Assembly: GCA_946638265.1 (NCBI GenBank)
Contig: CAMPBN010000065.1
Coordinates: 1-6,407, forward strand
From: an uncultured Bacillota bacterium
GTDB lineage: Bacteria; Bacillota; Clostridia; Peptostreptococcales; Anaerovoracaceae
DNA length: 6,407 nucleotides
Reading direction: 5' to 3'
In this document: in pieces, positions 6,022 through 6,407 of the stretch
Numbering within the stretch: position 1 is the stretch's first letter
How the letters are laid out: the number at the start of each line of letters is the position of its first letter
Translations under genes and position numbers: made by a program
The notes under the pieces: model-generated
Told to the model about the DNA's origin: nothing
The model's database searches: none
Seen by the model: only the letters and a program-made list of their open reading frames with translations

Positions 6022-6407
6022 TTAATATGCATATCTTGCAACATAATTCTCAGCTTCGCCAAGAGCTGCTGCTGCCCTGATATTTTCGGCAGAGTCCGCA
6101 AACTTCCAGCTGACACCGTCATAAAAGATGGTGCCCTTCTGCCAGCCGCCTTCGTCGGAATAAGTATCAATCCAGATATGGCATGCTTTATCGTTGTAAG
6201 CGAAATTGAGTTTTGTCGGTACGCCGCAGCTTCGCAGCATAGCGCTCATCACCGATGCGAAATCCAGATGCACGCCTCTGCGGGAAGCATATATTTTTTC
6301 GGCATCGGAAACATACCACTTTTCGAGATTCATTTCTTTTTCTTTGTCATACGAAAAGCCGGTCATTACAAATTTGTAGATTGCCTCAGCCTTCTCTGCT
6401 GCTGTCC
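6022..6407 (-). CDS. Transglutaminase-fold protein, C-terminal part (5' end outside window), catalytic Cys replaced
   Basis: The frame is open from the window edge to the TAA at 6022, so the ATG at 6364-6366 is internal. 127 residues are visible. They match the transglutaminase/protease-like core: A-E-A-I-Y-K-F-V then F-S-Y-D (6-20), a Trp-Tyr-x-Ser-Asp stretch, R-R-G-V-H-L-D-F-A-S-V-M-S-A-M-L-R-S (42-59), H-I-W-I-D (76-80), G-G-W, and W-K-F-A-D-S (100-105). In active members the loop reads G-V-C-x-D-(F/Y)-A. Here the Cys position is H46, while the catalytic His (H76) and Asp (D104) are present. Two other cysteines (C60, C75) are not at the nucleophile position. The likely fate is a non-catalytic binding domain, perhaps the end of a larger surface protein, since such domains often accompany stalk domains in Clostridia. 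N-terminal domains and any signal peptide cannot be seen. Confidence 0.8.
   Translation of the reverse strand, partial: TAAEKAEAIYKFVMTGFSYDKEKEMNLEKWYVSDAEKIYASRRGVHLDFASVMSAMLRSCGVPTKLNFAYNDKACHIWIDTYSDEGGWQKGTIFYDGVSWKFADSAENIRAAAALGEAENYVARYAY

Noticed and set aside
6022..6366. Treating the ATG at 6364-6366 as a gene start for the transglutaminase-fold protein
   Set aside because: The frame stays open to the window edge, and the upstream residues (A-E-K-A-E-A-I-Y) fit the helix that precedes this domain in the family, so the gene is partial rather than a small complete one.

Overview
The window looks like a low-to-mid G+C anaerobic Firmicute (class Clostridia). The reasons are a clostridial-type 3-hydroxybutyryl-CoA dehydrogenase, a secreted protein with copper-amine-oxidase-type stalk domains, strong AGGAGG ribosome binding sites, sigma-A promoters with extended -10 boxes, and a short (427-residue) glucose-6-phosphate isomerase of the Gram-positive type. 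The species cannot be named from this sequence. Every convincing gene is on the minus strand, so transcription runs from high to low coordinates.

Reading in that direction: (1) the window opens inside a transglutaminase-fold gene (6407-6022), cut at its 5' end by the window edge and closed by a good intrinsic terminator. (2) A 263-base intergenic stretch holds that terminator, a second perfect hairpin and an extended -10 promoter. (3) A four-gene operon follows: a secreted protein with two stalk domains, a trypsin-fold protein with no signal peptide, a membrane-bound nucleotide-sugar 4,6-dehydratase of the CapD/EpsC/WbpM type, and glucose-6-phosphate isomerase (pgi). Gaps are 9, 9 and 21 bases, and at the first two junctions the next ribosome binding site overlaps the previous stop codon. 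(4) After a 182-base spacer with its own strong promoter and a Rex-like palindrome comes the 5' part of a 3-hydroxybutyryl-CoA dehydrogenase gene, which leaves the window.

The operon joins sugar-phosphate supply (PGI interconverts glucose-6-P and fructose-6-P, the precursor of UDP-GlcNAc) to the first modifying step of a UDP-HexNAc-derived surface glycan (the dehydratase). Two genes of unknown role precede these: an exported stalk-domain protein and a probable cytosolic trypsin-fold protein. The hbd gene is a separate unit of butyrate/crotonyl-CoA metabolism.

The most unusual signal is that two neighbouring enzyme folds appear to have lost their nucleophile. The transglutaminase-like domain has His where the catalytic Cys belongs (His and Asp kept). 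The trypsin-like domain has Asn where the catalytic Ser belongs (His and Asp kept). Both readings come from motif alignment by eye. A further point is that the Hbd cofactor loop (R-A-R-R after the second strand) suggests NADP(H) rather than NAD(H).
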